Below, one piece after another: positions 12,070 to 24,563 of a stretch of DNA of 64,000 nt. How positions within the stretch are numbered: the first letter of the stretch is position 1; each line of letters opens with the position of its first letter. Under the pieces are notes generated by a model that saw only the letters and a list, made by a program, of their open reading frames with translations, ran no database searches and was not told the DNA's origin. The translations under genes and the position numbers were made by a program. Location: NCBI RefSeq assembly GCF_045679555.1, contig NC_092091.1:65675291-65739290 (forward strand), read 5' to 3'. The DNA comes from Salvelinus alpinus (lineage: Eukaryota; Chordata; Actinopteri; Salmoniformes; Salmonidae).

Positions 12070-13599
12070 TAAGGTTGTGGCGGTATGCAGGTTTTTATAC
12101 CGTTATTCCGTCATTTTATTACCGGATTGGTACACAAGGGGTCGCCAAAAAGCCCATTGGGCAGCTATGACTTGAATGCTAACGAAATTAGCACAAGTAA
12201 TAGTGAATTTCCATGGCGGCTGCTAGCTAAATATGCTAACGAGTGCAAACAAAAATAAACTAATTCCAAAGACGGGCAATCCAGCTCATAAAGTTATACA
12301 TCTACTAAACAAAAATTTTACCGCAACGATTTCAACAGTTTTACTGAGATACAGTTCATATAAGGAAATCAGTCAATTGAAATAAATAAATGAGGTCCTA
12401 ATCTATGGATTTTCACATGACTGGGGAGCCAGGCCCAGCCAATCAGAAGGACTTTTTCCACATAAAAGCGCTTTTATTACAGACAAAAATACTTCTGTTT
12501 CATCGGCTGGTCTCAGACCATGCCGCTGGTGAAGAAGCCAGATGTGGCTTGGCATGGTTACACGTGGTCTGCGGTTGAGGCCAGTTGGAAGTACTGACAA
12601 ATTATCTAAAATGAAGGGGGCGGCTTATGGTAGAGAAATGAACATTCAACTCTCTGGCAACAGCTCTGGTGGACATTCCTGCTGTCAGCATGCCAATTGC
12701 ACACTTCTTAAACACGACAATGTTAACACAATTTCAGCCACTTACTTAGGTAACGCGACCACTTATTTTAACTGGCTAGTTAATGCAGAATTCTCAGTTT
12801 TTCACTCGGGTGGGGGGAAAACGAATAAGAAATGTCGGCGTTTTGTAAAAGTGTTTCTTATTCTAATTTCTGCTCTGAAGCACAACTTGTCTGATACCGT
12901 GTCACTTTTCTACTCGGATGAGAATTCACAACCGCGCATTCTATCAGTAGACAACGCTCTGACTGATGTGTAGGTTTATTTGTTATTTAACTAGCCAAGT
13001 CAGCTACCAACTTTTCTCCGGTACTTTTCTTGGTGTAGCCAGCCTACTGTTCTCCGCTAAAATGAAAGATAAAACATTAGGAAATGTAGCTGGCTACATT
13101 CTTTCTATGATAAACATTAGAAATATGATGGCCATACATTGTTTTACAAAAATACTTTGGTTTTTCATTGTAAGCTAATTTAGGTGTGTGTGTCAGCCAA
13201 ATAACGTTGCGCTTCTGTTGTCATCTGATGAAAACAAAGCTGTTTTCTGCTGAATGTGTTTTTTTCTGTGAAGGGAAACCATAGTTGCACATCCCTGAGG
13301 ACTCAAAAAAACACTGACTTTCAATATAGAACACGACCCTGTCACAGCTGGTCTCACCTGCTCTCGCTTTCTCGTGTTGTGCTATTTACAAACAAACCGG
13401 TGACTAGCTAAACTGTTCTGGGGAACTACGGCAAGCTTCATAATGTAAAATGATTGTGACTGGTAAAATGAACGCGATCTGCTTTATCTCCTAACATATT
13501 GCACATGTTGACTGCAAGTATTTACTTAAAGTAGCTTTAACATTTATTGAAAAACCATCCCGTGGCTATTTCCAGATACCCGGTATACTTCCCAAGCCT
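12070..13599. mobile_element. Probable hAT-like non-autonomous element
   Basis: The right end around 13,545-13,599 ('cgtggctatttccagatacc', then 'cggtatacttcccaagcctt') is recognisable as a salmonid hAT-like terminus. The left end 'aaggttgtggcggtatgcag' at 12,070 is a weaker inverted match. The interior has gene-like texture ('ctcacctgctctcgctttct' region) but no intact frame; the 143-residue frame at 12,542-12,973 crosses from the nested Tc1 into this element, so it is not a gene. The left boundary is the least certain part. Confidence 0.45.
12304..12714 (-). mobile_element. Tc1-like transposon fragment (family B, copy 2)
   Basis: It starts 'aaacaaaaattttaccgcaa' and follows copy 1 (6,524-7,273) through 'ctggtggacattcctgctgt' and 'catgccaattgcacactt'. 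It stops near 12,714 without the second terminus. The transposase core is missing. It appears inserted in, or truncated by, the hAT-like element around it. Confidence 0.8.
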
Positions 13600-14446
13600 T
13601 GTTTTTGGTACACTGATTTTTCGATACTTCATTGCTTGTTTGGTCTCAAACTGAAATCAGGCAAACATTATCATTTTTGCAACCAGGAAGTGATTTCTGC
13701 CTATTGTACTTTTTTTTTTAAATGATTAGATTTCTTCTTTTTTTTGTTGTCCAGGTAGCAGATAATGCACCTTTTTATTTTTAGTAGGTGCTGTATATTA
13801 ACTAGTTTACTTTGGTTCTCACTGGAACAACTATTTCTTACTTTGCAGTTCATGGTCCCTGCGTATAAAAACCATTCAGACTGCAGGAAAACCCTGAAAG
13901 CAAATTTGTAATTTCTATGAGGAACAGATTGCCTGTAGCCTATTGTACACGGTGGAGGAACAGATTGCCTGTAGCCTACTGTAAGTGGCACTTCACATTT
14001 TTATATGGAAAATAGCTGTGAGGATTTTTGTACAATATTCACAACATTGACACAATTACTATCTTTTATAGAATAAAAATCTAATTTCTGAAATTATGTG
14101 GAAAATGTTATTTGAGTAAAAATGTATTAGAAAGCAGCAGATTAAATAAAGTTAATTATTTCCTCCCTCCTCCCTGTTTTAGCTTCCTAACTAACTGGCT
14201 ATGTTTAGGATATTTACTAGCCCATACCAGCTATTGTTGATAGCTGTGGAAGGTCTCAGGGATGAAATGTGCCTTACAGATTGACGAGTAGACACTCAAT
14301 TCGCCCGCCTCGTTCTCACACAGGTTTTCCATTCACCGCAGGGTGTTGTGGGAATGTTTCTTTTTTTTGTAGAGAACCTCAAACTCAACAATATATAACA
14401 TTTTTATTTTTACTACTCAAATTACATCGGTAACCAGTTTAAAATC
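13600..14446. other. Non-coding, AT-rich; local 39-bp tandem duplication
   Basis: No gene or known mobile element was recognised. A segment containing 'gaggaacagattgcctgtag' is present twice in tandem at about 13,918-13,980 (period about 39 bp). Confidence 0.6.
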
Positions 14447-14591
14447 GCAATAAGGCACCTCTGGGGATTGTGGTATATGGCCAATATAACAAGGCTAATG
14501 GCTGAATCCAGGCACTCTGCATTGTGTGCTTAACAGTCCTGAGCCTTTGTATATTGGCCATATACCACACCCCATCTGGTCTTACTGCTTA
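14447..14591. repeat. Inverted-repeat MITE, about 145 bp
   Basis: Left arm 'gtggtatatggccaatata' (14,470-14,488) and right arm 'tatattggccatataccac' (14,550-14,568) are perfect inverted copies. The outer ends 'gcaataaggcacct' and 'ggtcttactgctta' are imperfect copies. The whole unit is a palindromic salmonid interspersed repeat. Confidence 0.85.
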
Positions 14592-17082
14592 TTTTTACGT
14601 TTTATTGGCATTGAGAAATAGGTGCTACATTGCCTTTTTTAAGTAGTGTTACACCTCACCTCTTATAAAAGCAGGCCTACGTCTAGAGCTCTATCCCTGT
14701 TGATTGTTGTCTTGTGAATTGACGTTGAACCACACTCGCTAGTCTCTGACTTCATATCGAGATGCCAGGCCACCCACTGTTCAGGTTCTCCCTTAGATCA
14801 CAGCATCACAGAGCCTCAGCCTCCAGTTTGTTGCATGGACACTTATCTGCTCTCTCCTTTCATCTCTGTTGGTTAGTAGACATCAGCGTAGAGCAGCACT
14901 ACTAATCAGGTCATTTCTGACGAGCTGTAGAGCAGATCAACACCCATCTGATTTTGATTTCTTCTCTCCAGTGTTTGACATTCTGGCAAAAGAATGTGGT
15001 GTATGATCTGAAACCCAATTTGAGGGATGTGTGTGTTTCTGTCTGTCAGCCTCCTGAAGTAGTGTCATTTGTCAATTGAGATTCTTTTCCTCCAAGAAAT
15101 ACACATTCACTTCTGCATATCATTTGACAGGTAGTTAGAAGGGATTTTTGTTCACAGATCCTGAAAAGGCAACCTGTGCCCTGTGGCTGTAGTCGGAGCT
15201 CTGTGGCATGTCTAACATCAGGCGTCGGCTGAGTGATCAGATGATTAGCAATATTAGCATAATCCTATTATTGATGTGGAGTTGAGCGCTTTCTCGTTAT
15301 CGACGTTGCTAATTGCAGCAGTGCTAGATAATCTCCCCCCTTTGTTTCCCTGGGTGGGCTGTGCCACACATTCATTAGGTCCCGAACAGAACAGCCCACT
15401 TCTGTATTGGGGGTCCATACTGTTCCAGGTCCAGGTCCCCAACAATATCACGCTGTAAGGCAACTGGCTATAAGCTTCTCCCGTTTCTCTCATTTTGACT
15501 GACTCGGCAAATAGTCCTCAAAAGCATAGGAGCAAAGACCCAAGTTTCAGAGCGGAATATGGACAGTGTAAAGAGTGCATAATCGTTAACTTTATTTTTT
15601 TTTTTACACAGACACAAGTCTCATTTTTTATATTTGAAGATTAAACGAACCAATAGGATTATTGGCTTAGACATACTGGCAGCTTTGTCGGAACCCGACT
15701 GGTATGACTTTTGCTTTCAACCCTTCATTGTTCCCAACCAAGAGGATCGATAGCCATTGACCTGCTATAATCAGGACAGGAAAATATGTATTTTGAGGGC
15801 TATGTTACTATGCCGTGTGTGTGTGCAAACACCCCACTCAAGTCACTTAAGTGTTTCTCTGCACCACTCTACCCCAGACCAGCTGATTAAGGGGTATTAT
15901 GCAGTCCTAGACTAGTCCCAGAGAATTGAGACCAAGGGGGCTGACTGCAGACAAAGTCCTCACCCCTTAATGCTCTCATTTGAGGGGGAAAGTATGTTCA
16001 GAAGAGCCCATGCCTGGCTGCTGCCCGGCATGTCGTAACTCATTGACTTGTCACTGTAGAGACAGCTGTCCTTTTATGTAGGGGGTTATAGATGGGCTCT
16101 TGTGCTTCACAGGGGCTACAACACAAATGACATTGACACCCTATTACCTACACCCTATTCCCCATTTGGGAAGCACCCGTGGAGACCACAGAGTTCTGGG
16201 TAGGCTTGGACAATACACAGTAAACCAGGGGATTTTGAAGTACTGACAACCCTAGTTCTGGGGCTAATTAGTGTGTGAGTGTGTGTGTATACCAGGTGGG
16301 ACTGGTGTATACACACACACAGTCAGTCAGTCAGTCAGTCAGTCCCTCCCTCCCTCCCGGTACCTCTGGGGCAGAAGTCTCTCAGTGAGCTGAAGGAAGG
16401 CAGCCCGCATGGCTTTGCCTGGGAAAAGTCCTACGCTGCACAGCATACTACAGTCCCTAAAACAATGTGTTTTGGTAAAATCGTTTTTTTTTGCACAATA
16501 GTTTGTCTGTCAGTGACGGCAGCTGTCTGGGCTCCTCTGTAGTACAGTGTGGAACACACTGGGTGTATTGGGTCTTCCAAACATATGGGCACTTTTTTAT
16601 TTCTTTATTGCCATGCTTTGATAAGCATAATGTGCACTCTGATATTAGCCTAATCCAATTTGCCTCAATTATCACTTCTATGCAGTCATTGGTTGTGAAA
16701 TGCTAATCTCTGATAGTTGAAAGTCATACCGTTCCACTTGGAGAGGAATGGTAAGTAGGGAATGTGACTCGAGCCCTACGGTTAGATGTTTTCCCCCTAT
16801 AGCCTGTTCTGCTGCTGTACCATTATCTACCGTTTTGGAACAGGGTCCAGTATTCTCTGGAAGACCCTCAGGAAGAATAGCTTCTGCTTCCGCAAAAACG
16901 AATGGGGATCCCGGAAAAAGGCAATAAGGAGGGATCTGGTTTTTCATCATCCAAAGGCCCTCGGACACACTCCAGCTTACGCTCATGATGTCTTTCTAAG
17001 TATGGGCTTTATACGCTTATTCTTATTAGCTCCATTCATCTTATGCTTGTGGCTTGATCAAGCTTCACTCAATTTTGTATTT
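14592..17082. other. Non-coding stretch; (CAGT)n/(CCCT)n microsatellite at 16,320-16,358
   Basis: No exon was recognised. A compound microsatellite of six CAGT units runs into CCCT units at 16,320-16,358, just after a short CA run. The open frames at 15,254-15,493 (minus), 16,678-16,986 (minus) and 16,786-17,091 (plus) have no recognisable family. Confidence 0.6.
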
Positions 17083-17300
17083 CTTATTTAACCTTTTTTG
17101 AAATTTAACTAGTCAAGTCGGCTAAACAAATTCTTATTTACAATGACGGCCAAACCCGGACTATGCTGAGCCAATTGTGCGCCGTCCTATGGGACTCCCA
17201 ATCGTGGCCAGATGTGATGCAGCCTGGATTCGACCAGGGACTGTAGAGACACCTCTTGCACTGAGATGCAGTGCCTTGGACCTCTGCGCCACTCGGGAAA
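17083..17300 (-). mobile_element. tRNA-derived salmonid SINE, minus strand, nearly full length
   Basis: Read on the minus strand, the tRNA-like head is at about 17,300 ('cccgagtggcgcagaggtcc' type, with an RNA polymerase III B-box near 17,235). The body matches 'gattgggagtcccataggac' and the tail 'gtcattgtaaataagaattt' ends at about 17,083. It is the same family as the copies at 18,302 and 28,131. Confidence 0.88.
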
Positions 17301-17580
17301 TGAATGAGGTGTTCCATGTATGTTTGACACATTGTTCTACCGCGACTATCTGTGTGTGCATAGTCCTTGCTGTGCAAACGAGGACTGCCCAGCTATAAGA
17401 GAGTCAGCTAGGGCTACATGCTGCCACAGCCAGACGTTCGGCTGTGCGACCCTCTTCTCCAGATTGCGTCTTATCAGGATGTGCTTGCCTCCCCTAGCTC
17501 TTAGACCAGAGGCAGAGCAGGGAGAGGCTATCCCCAAGCCCCATGCTATTAGCCTTCCCAGCTGGACTACTCCTCTCACA

Positions 17581-17751
17581 GGGTTCAAATACTATTTGAA
17601 ATCTTTCAAGAACTTTGAGCATTTGCCTAGGGTGCCAGATAGGTAGCGTTTGCAGTTTTGGGACTATGCTATTCATCCAGTAATCCAGGCAAGCTCAACC
17701 AAGCACAGAGAAAGTATTTGAAATGATTTTGAATAGTATTTGAACCCAGGT
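17581..17751. repeat. Inverted-repeat MITE, copy 1 of 2
   Basis: Ends 'gggttcaaatactatttgaa' (17,581) and 'tgaatagtatttgaaccc' (to 17,748) are inverted copies. The interior keeps 'aggcaagctcaaccaagcac'. The second copy is at 26,202-26,368. Confidence 0.85.
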
Positions 17752-18090
17752 CCTGCTCCTCTCTCTCCTCTGGGACCAGCAGGTGGTGGTAGGTCTGGGA
17801 TTCAGCCCCCGTTCTTTCACGAGGCACTCAAACACAGAGTGCAGAGGCTTGTATTGGTAAGGAAGTGAAGCGGCTGGGGGTCTGTGTTGGAACATGATGT
17901 ATGTCAGTGGGAAGCAGTTTTAAATCACTTCCCATCGCTGTTGCTTGATTTGGGTCATTATGTATGTTGGGTTCTCTCTCAGCTATCTGGCATCACATAT
18001 CATCAGCCAGGAATCTATACCCTATATTCTTGATGGGAATGACAGAAGAAATGTCTGTCGTCAAACACGGACTCTTTTATTGACCTATGC

Positions 18091-18248
18091 ACAGCCTAAC
18101 GGTTAAGAGCATTGAGCCAGTAACCGAAAGGTCGCAGGTTCAAATCCCCGAGCTGCCTTCCTCAAATCCCCTTGAGCAAGGCACTTAACCCTAATTTGCT
18201 TCAGTAAGTCGCTCTGGATAAGAACGTCTGCTAAATGACTTAAATGTA
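18091..18248 (+). mobile_element. tRNA-derived SINE with 'tctggataagaacgtctgct' tail
   Basis: A tRNA-like head contains a B-box-like 'ggtcgcaggttcaaatcccc'. It is followed by 'cttgagcaaggcacttaacc' and a tail ending 'aagaacgtctgctaaatgac'. The tail is widespread among bony-fish SINEs and differs from that of the other SINEs in this window. Confidence 0.88.
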
Positions 18249-18301
18249 GTCATTCACAGTTCTTGTTGGTGTGTATGATTTAGTGAGACACATCCAGGCT
18301 T

Positions 18302-18425
18302 TATCACATCCGGCCGTGATTGGGAGTCCCATAGGGTGGTGCACAATTGGCCCAGCGTTGGCCAGGGTAGGCCGTCATAGTAAATAAGAATTTGTTCTTA
18401 ACTGACTTGCCTAGTTAAATGAAAA
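18302..18425 (+). mobile_element. Salmonid SINE, 5'-truncated
   Basis: It starts in the body at 'tcacatccggccgtgattgg', lacks the tRNA-like head, and runs to the tail 'gttcttaactgacttgccta'. It is the same family as 17,083-17,300 and 28,131-28,355. It lies 54 bp downstream of an unrelated SINE. Confidence 0.88.
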
Positions 18426-19119
18426 ACATACGACTTAAATGGCCTAGTGTTTGGCCCTCCTTGAACATAATTTATAATCTCTTTATACCTAAATGAATAG
18501 TCTCCTATGGTGAGGACAGGTCACCAGAATTGGGTTGCAAAATGTACTGCTTATTCCCTCCAGATCCCGGGATCCTCAAATCGGGATTTCAGGAAAACCA
18601 GGGAATTGATTGAAAGTTCCCGGAATTTTGTAATGCTACACCAGACTGAACAGAGCGACTACTGTGTTTAAACAGGAACTGTATGTGTTAGCTTTGTGGT
18701 AGGCCTACAGTAATAATAGTCAGTCAGGTTTCCTGTAGTCCTTGGACTCTGTTCCCTTCAAATGACATTTCTGTTGAAATATGATTATCAGTGTTTAAAT
18801 ACAGTTGCATTAGAACAGTAATCCATTTTAATACGCTGTCCCTTGAAATAACTGTTTTGTACTAATCTAGAGATAAGTCAATCTCTGCTTTCTCTTTTTC
18901 ATCAAAGGGAGGCATGGTACTGTTTACAGACAAGTTTAACCCAGCCCTTTGTGTGGCTGTAGCCTGTTTTTAACTAACAGCTTGGATAGAAGGCCAAACA
19001 GTTTCTGTTTCCTCCCAGATACTCTTAATATCCTTATGCTGGGAGGCAGTTAAGTGTTGCTAAGTGATGCCTGGCAAGGGAAAGGCCAGAGGTTTGGGTG
19101 TTTAATTGGGTGAAATAAT

Positions 19120-19459
19120 CATAGAAATATAATTATTAGAATGGGCATCTCCATTCAAGTAAATTATGGCGTAATGGGTGAACTGGCTGCAATTTTGAGT
19201 GTACACATAGGAGCAATGCAGGAAGTGGACCCATCAATCTGTGCTGGGATTTGTTGAATCAACTCAACTGACATTACAAAAATACATCCCATTGCGTGAG
19301 CCACATCAGTTAGCAAAATTTGCTTGAACGTTCTATATTAGCCTGGAAATTATTGCGTCACAACCCCAGGCAGCCATTGTGAGTAACCGTGGCAGTTTTG
19401 ATTGGTAAACTCGTGGGTACAGAGGTTCCAAGCCTGTTCTATTAATTATATTTCTATGG
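19120..19459. repeat. MITE with 'catagaaatataattatt' inverted ends, 340 bp
   Basis: The left end 'catagaaatataattattag' at 19,120 and the right end 'attaattatatttctatg' ending at 19,459 are inverted copies. The interior is non-coding. Confidence 0.72.
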
Positions 19460-20493
19460 ATCTTTATCATACCCTGCCCCTGTTTACCAGTGGTGGTTGA
19501 CCTCTAAAACATGCATTGAGCCTACTTAGGATATTCAGAGGCTATCGAATCAGACTAAGTAGTTTTTGGTGAGTTTGAGTTGGGAAGATGGACAGAGCAT
19601 GGAGACAGGAGGAGAGGACTTTCCTGCACCTCTTCAGCTTCATCCATCCATTCCCACAGTTCTCCCTTGCTGCCAGGACAGCAAATCCTGACAATGAGGG
19701 CCAGTGTGTCTTCCAGTCAGGCTCCTTTTTTTTAAAAGCCCCTCACCTAGCTTAACTTTCCTTCCTCCAGAGCAGGTGAAAGAGCCCCTCTGTTTCCATC
19801 AGTGACTGAGTGATTGGCTACTTTCTAGTCTAGTGGGATAAGGCAGACACTTGAACGCTCCGCTAGGATGCCCAGTGGACCTGGGAGTTATGGAAGAAGA
19901 TTTAAGGACGCTTCAGAGAGGGACCACAGGAGGAAAAGTTCTCAGAGATGAAGAGATGTTCACTTTTCACAGTATATTGGATGTGTAAACAGGCCAGCTT
20001 AGTACAGCTTGATGTGGCTCTGCTCTGTTTGACTCAGTAGTGTGAAAAGCTCTATGGTGACAGGCTTTTACCTCTACAACCTTCTTTATTTAGACAGCAC
20101 TGTTACTGTCACCTGTGTAATCCAAAGCCAGGGGAGGCCTTGGGGTGGGCCAGTTTGATCGCTCGCCACGGGCAAAAGTACATTTGTGTGGAAGGTACAG
20201 GCCCAGATCATTACAGGGAGGGGATGGTGTGTCCGATGATGGGTTCAATCTTATCTAAGCCTCTAGCAGCTGCCACTCTGTAATTACGAGGCAGCTCCCT
20301 CCACTGCACTGTGCCCTGCCACTGAAACAACCAATGCCATGATGTGGTCTGTGGCTTAACTTCCGGCAGCATTTATTTCTGAGAAGGGGTTGTCGCTGCA
20401 CTCTACAGCTGGTTCTTAATCGACAAGGAAATGCATGAAACTCACTGTAATGATACCATGTTAGATCACATTGAGATGTACTGCATCTAGGAC

Positions 20494-20602
20494 AGGGTTG
20501 TCAAACTCATTCCATGGAGGGCCTTGTGGCTGCATCAGACCAGCACAATGGAGGAGCCAAAACCCACAGACACTCGGCCCTCCGTGGAATGAGTTTGACA
20601 CG
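20494..20602. repeat. Short inverted-repeat element
   Basis: 'tgtcaaactcattccatgga' near 20,500 and 'tccgtggaatgagtttgaca' (20,581-20,600) are inverted arms. The right half 'cagacactcggccctccgtg' is typical of a fish interspersed repeat. The centre is shortened. Confidence 0.85.
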
Positions 20603-22028
20603 TGATCTAGGTTCTAGAAGATCGTGGCAAATGCCTCAACATGACTCGTGTAGGCCTTTATCAACCTAGATGTGTCTTCACACTGCCAACTCTCCCAAAA
20701 ATTCCCTTCCGCAAAATGACTGGTTTGCAGCTGCTTGAGAATTTGTTGTGGTAGCACAATTGTTAGTGCTTTGATGATCGTAGAACGTTCCAACAGCAAC
20801 ATGAATTTGTTTTAGCGACTCAAGACATTCCTGACCTACAACATCTGGAGCTCATACTCCTCTCCGTATTTCACAGCGTCGATAACAACACGGCATTTTT
20901 ACTATCCGGTCTGATTCGGCGCTTTTAGAGGTTTTAACAGATGAATTGGAGCATTATAGTGGCCTACGTCGATTACTAGAGCTCTGAGGGGATTCTTACG
21001 GTTAGAACGTCTTAGTGTGGCTTTGGCTAGGCCTGTGTATTAAAGTCCTATTTTCACTTCCCCGTGATGCTAAGCCTAGCAGCAGTACATGTAAACGTGA
21101 CTGTCTTACTACACAGGTTCCCACAGTAGCATGGGTTAGCATCCTCTTGATCCAGTCCTAGTCTACACCGGAATGGATAGGATTGTGGGTTTACATTGTT
21201 CGGTTTCTTTAAGAGAGTTGGGAACCGTTTGTGTCCATTGGTCTACCTCCAACTCTCCATCACCTTTTTGAGAAAGAGGGTGTCTGTACGTTTCTGTGTG
21301 TGCTTTAAATTCGGCTGACAGTGTTGGATTTCAGCCACTGAGATGATGGTTCCTGTTGCCTTTGGAAATGTAATCTGCATTTTCTCCTCGTCTCCAGAAT
21401 CACTTTGGGGGGAAATGATGAATAGCTGTTGATAGGTATAAGACGAGACACGTCAGCACTCTGGGACCCATCCACATGCTATGTCTTCTTTAGGCTCACT
21501 TGCTACTTCAACAAAGAAACTTTGGCTAGATAACTTAAAAGGCATGCCGCAGTAGGGTATTGATTTTCTTATATTCCGCTGTATAAGTAGTAGCCTGTTA
21601 GCTGTCTCCAGCTCTGACTGTTGTCACCAAGCCAAAATGGATCTGATATTTCCTTCCTTTTCCTTCATTGTCAGTGGATCACTAACTGGTGCAGTCTCTA
21701 CTTCTTCACATGAAAGGAGAACGAGTGGGAGTAGAGGGGCAGTCTTCTGTACGGCCGAGCTCTCAAAGTTGGTGGGTGGGTGAATGTGCCAGAGACCGGC
21801 GGTTGTGTGAAACAGTCGATTAGGATTCAGTGTTTATGAACTGAAGAAGGGAGTGAGGGAGGTTAAGAGATGGCAGGGAAGAAGGGAATGGTTGGCAGAG
21901 TGTTTCTGCCCGGGTCTGTTTATTCATCGTGTCTGGCCTAATGAAGACATGCCTTTTTTGAGCTGGGTAGGGTAGCCCCATCTGTCTGCCGGTGAACTCC
22001 AGAGAGGGGGAGATGTGTGGAGAGAGGG

Positions 22029-22069
22029 GTGGCTGGAGTCAGGCCAGGGTGGCTGGAGTCAGGCCAGGG
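22029..22069 (+). repeat. Two-copy 20-bp tandem repeat
   Basis: The unit 'gtggctggagtcaggccagg' occurs twice in perfect tandem. Confidence 0.9.
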
Positions 22070-23440
22070 CTCTGCTTCTCCCTGAAGACGCTTTACTGTT
22101 GCTCTGTTCTGCTGTGGTCCCCAAAGCAGAGGCGTAGGGCCACGAGAGATCAGTTGTTTAGTTAGGGAGGCTACCTCATATGAAGAGAAGCCTGTCTTAA
22201 TCATCGTCGTAATCAGTGGTTAAAGAAATAGGTGGGTAAACTCTGAGTGCCGGTCGCAGATCAAAAAAAAAGTCACACTTCCTATACTTTCAATCCGTTT
22301 TTCTGCAATAGGTGGGTGAACTGTTTACTTGCGTTTACTTTTAACTACACCACGAGTCGTAATGAATCGTCATAATTATTTATCTTTTTAATTTTCAAAT
22401 GTTTAGCTCTTGCTTCTCTAACTTTTGCTCCCACTATCACTCGGGCCTCTCCCTATCCTACCCTTCTTTCTACATTCCTTTATCCCCCTACACTACCAAT
22501 CTATCCAGATACTGTCAACCCTGCCACTTAAAAGTTCCCCTGACTAATAATGGGTTTGTTTCAAAACTCCTCCCACTGTCCATTCCCACTGCCCATCAAT
22601 AGGCCCATTGTCTATGCTCCTCTTTGTAAGAATTGAAGAGATCAGTCTTTACAGAGAATGTCATATGTCACGTGGGTGTTATTTAAGCACACTGTGTCAT
22701 AGATGCTAGTTTAGTAACTCATCTGAGAGAGCCCAACGCATCGCAAAGCGGTCTTTCTTTGTGATGCAGTTCTGTTTGTAAATCAACTCTGTGCTAAAGA
22801 GCAACTTGATGGCATTACACAACATCTTTGGTTTGAAACGGCCTCTGTGGCATCGATATTAGTCAAACATTTATTCTAGTGTCAAAATTGACTACAATGT
22901 AAAAATAGGATTGTTTTGGTAATAAAGTCAGTCTCGTCCAAAACTGAGTTTTGAGTTCGTCACAACTTACTGAGTGTTGGGTTGGATGACGATCATGTCC
23001 GCTTGCCCAGGTGCCCACTAACACGAGAGAAGCAGCTGTGCTGATTGCGCTCTATCAACTGCACACGCTCCATCCAATCAGAGCTGCCGGAACCTTCAGA
23101 CAGTGAGACAGACCTGTCCCATTACACAGCGCCCCGGACTTGTTTACGTAAGACAACACTAAACAATGTTATGTTGAAATACCCCTTGGCCCTAAGCCCT
23201 TTATGGAGTGGCCTCTTGCTGATGTGTTTGATAGTGGTCACATGTTGATGTGTGTGCATCTGTGAAAGAGACGTTGGTCACAACATGATTCACTGTCGAA
23301 ATAAAGACAAATAATCACTCAGGTCTGCCACTTTTTTGGGGGGTGGCAAAATAAGAATTGAGGCGATCAGAGCGCGCTTGAATCCCAAATGCAACTTGTC
23401 AATATTCCAAAACTCATTTTTGTATTTAAAAAAAAAAAAA

Positions 23441-23638
23441 CATTTATTTTAGCTTTATTTAACTAGACAAGTCAGTTAAGGACAAATTCTTATTTTCAAT
23501 GACGGCCTAGGAACAGTGGGTTAACTGCCTTGTTCAGGGGCAGAACGTCAGATTTTTACCATGTCAGCTCGGGGATTCGATCTTGCAACCTTTCGGTTAC
23601 TAGTCCAACGCTCTAACCACTAGGCTACCTGCTGCCCC
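23441..23638 (-). mobile_element. HpaI-type salmonid SINE, minus strand, full length
   Basis: On the minus strand the head contains 'gtagcctagtggttagagcg', then 'ggttgcaagatcgaatcccc' (B-box), then 'ccactgttcctaggccgtca' and the tail 'gttaaataaagctaaaataa'. An A-rich stretch lies beyond the tail on the plus strand. This is the HpaI-type head, unlike the SINEs at 17,083 and 28,131. Confidence 0.9.
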
Positions 23639-24216
23639 ATTTGCGAGCATCTTGTGTCCGGCCTGTTTTGTAACGACATGAAACTATGAAACTCTGCCAG
23701 ACACACTCACATTCTGGTAATAGATAGTTAGGTTGTATTAAACAGAATGGCAACAAATCACACGGACTTGACAACCTGATTGTGCCCTGGCTGCTAAATG
23801 TACCTGCTAGCTACTACTAGCTAGCTTAATTGACAAACAGAAATGTAACTTGGCTAGCTAGCGATTTTGGGCACTGATAAACAGCTTGTAGCAGCTTGTG
23901 CTTTATTTACAATAGTTTGACAACTTGCAGATGATGAAGTTGTAGACATCTTATTGTTCTCAGGAATCTGTCCTGATTTGATAGACTGTATGCATTGCAC
24001 CGACTGGTTTCTGTTTTTACTTGAGAAATACTGCACCAAACACCATAGCTAGATGTAAAATTGCATGACTAAAACCTCAACAAAAATGTCTAAATGAATT
24101 AAATTTTTATTGATTCATCTTGGACTATTTTGATGTGACCAATTTGAGGAAGTGGCTGTTGTTGCTACGGTGACTCAGGAGGGACAAACAGTACCTGCCA
24201 GGGTACGATATGCATA
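23639..24216. other. AT-rich non-coding sequence between a SINE and a Tc1 fragment
   Basis: Rich in 'gctagcta' motifs, similar in texture to the hAT-derived sequence at 24,564-25,040. It may be the left part of the same element, but no left terminus could be fixed. No coding potential seen. Confidence 0.4.
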
Positions 24217-24563
24217 CAGTGGGGGAAAAAGTATTTAGTCTGCCACCAATTGTGCAAGTTCTCCCACTTAAAAAGATGAGAGAGGCCTGTACACTTCAAC
24301 TATGACAGACAAAATGAGAAAAAAAAATCCAGAAAATCACATTGTAGGATGTTGCAAATTATGGTGGAAAATAAGTATTTGGTCACCTACAAACAAGCAA
24401 GATTTTTGGCTCTCACAGACCTGTAACTTCTTCTTTAAGAGGCTCCTCTGTCCTCCACTCGTTACCTGTATTAATGGCACCTGTTTGAACTTGTTATCAG
24501 TATAAAAGACACCTGTCCACAACCTCAAACAGTCACACTCCAAACTCCACTATGGCCAAGACT
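24217..24563 (+). mobile_element. Tc1-like transposon, 5' end only (family C)
   Basis: The terminus 'cagtgggggaaaaagtattt' follows TA at 24,215-24,216. The leader ends at the usual transposase start ('ctccactatggccaagac', ATG at about 24,552). The element is cut off right after the first codons, so no transposase remains. Confidence 0.82.

Larger units (their letters stand above)
18426..23440. other. Non-coding stretch with two MITEs and a short tandem repeat
   Basis: No exon was recognised in about 5 kb. It contains inverted-repeat elements at 19,120-19,459 and 20,494-20,602 and a two-copy 20-bp tandem repeat at 22,029-22,069. Some segments (for example 20,240-20,340) look like single-copy sequence. 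Open frames here are short and have no domain resemblance. Confidence 0.6.

Noticed and set aside
12542..12973. 143-residue open frame
   Set aside because: It starts inside a Tc1 fragment and runs across the junction into a different repeat, so it is a chance fusion of repeat sequence.
18091..18170. tRNA-like sequence with a B-box
   Set aside because: It is the head of a SINE; it is followed by the SINE body and tail and does not fold as a complete tRNA. The same applies to the heads at 17,300, 23,638, 24,735 and 28,131.
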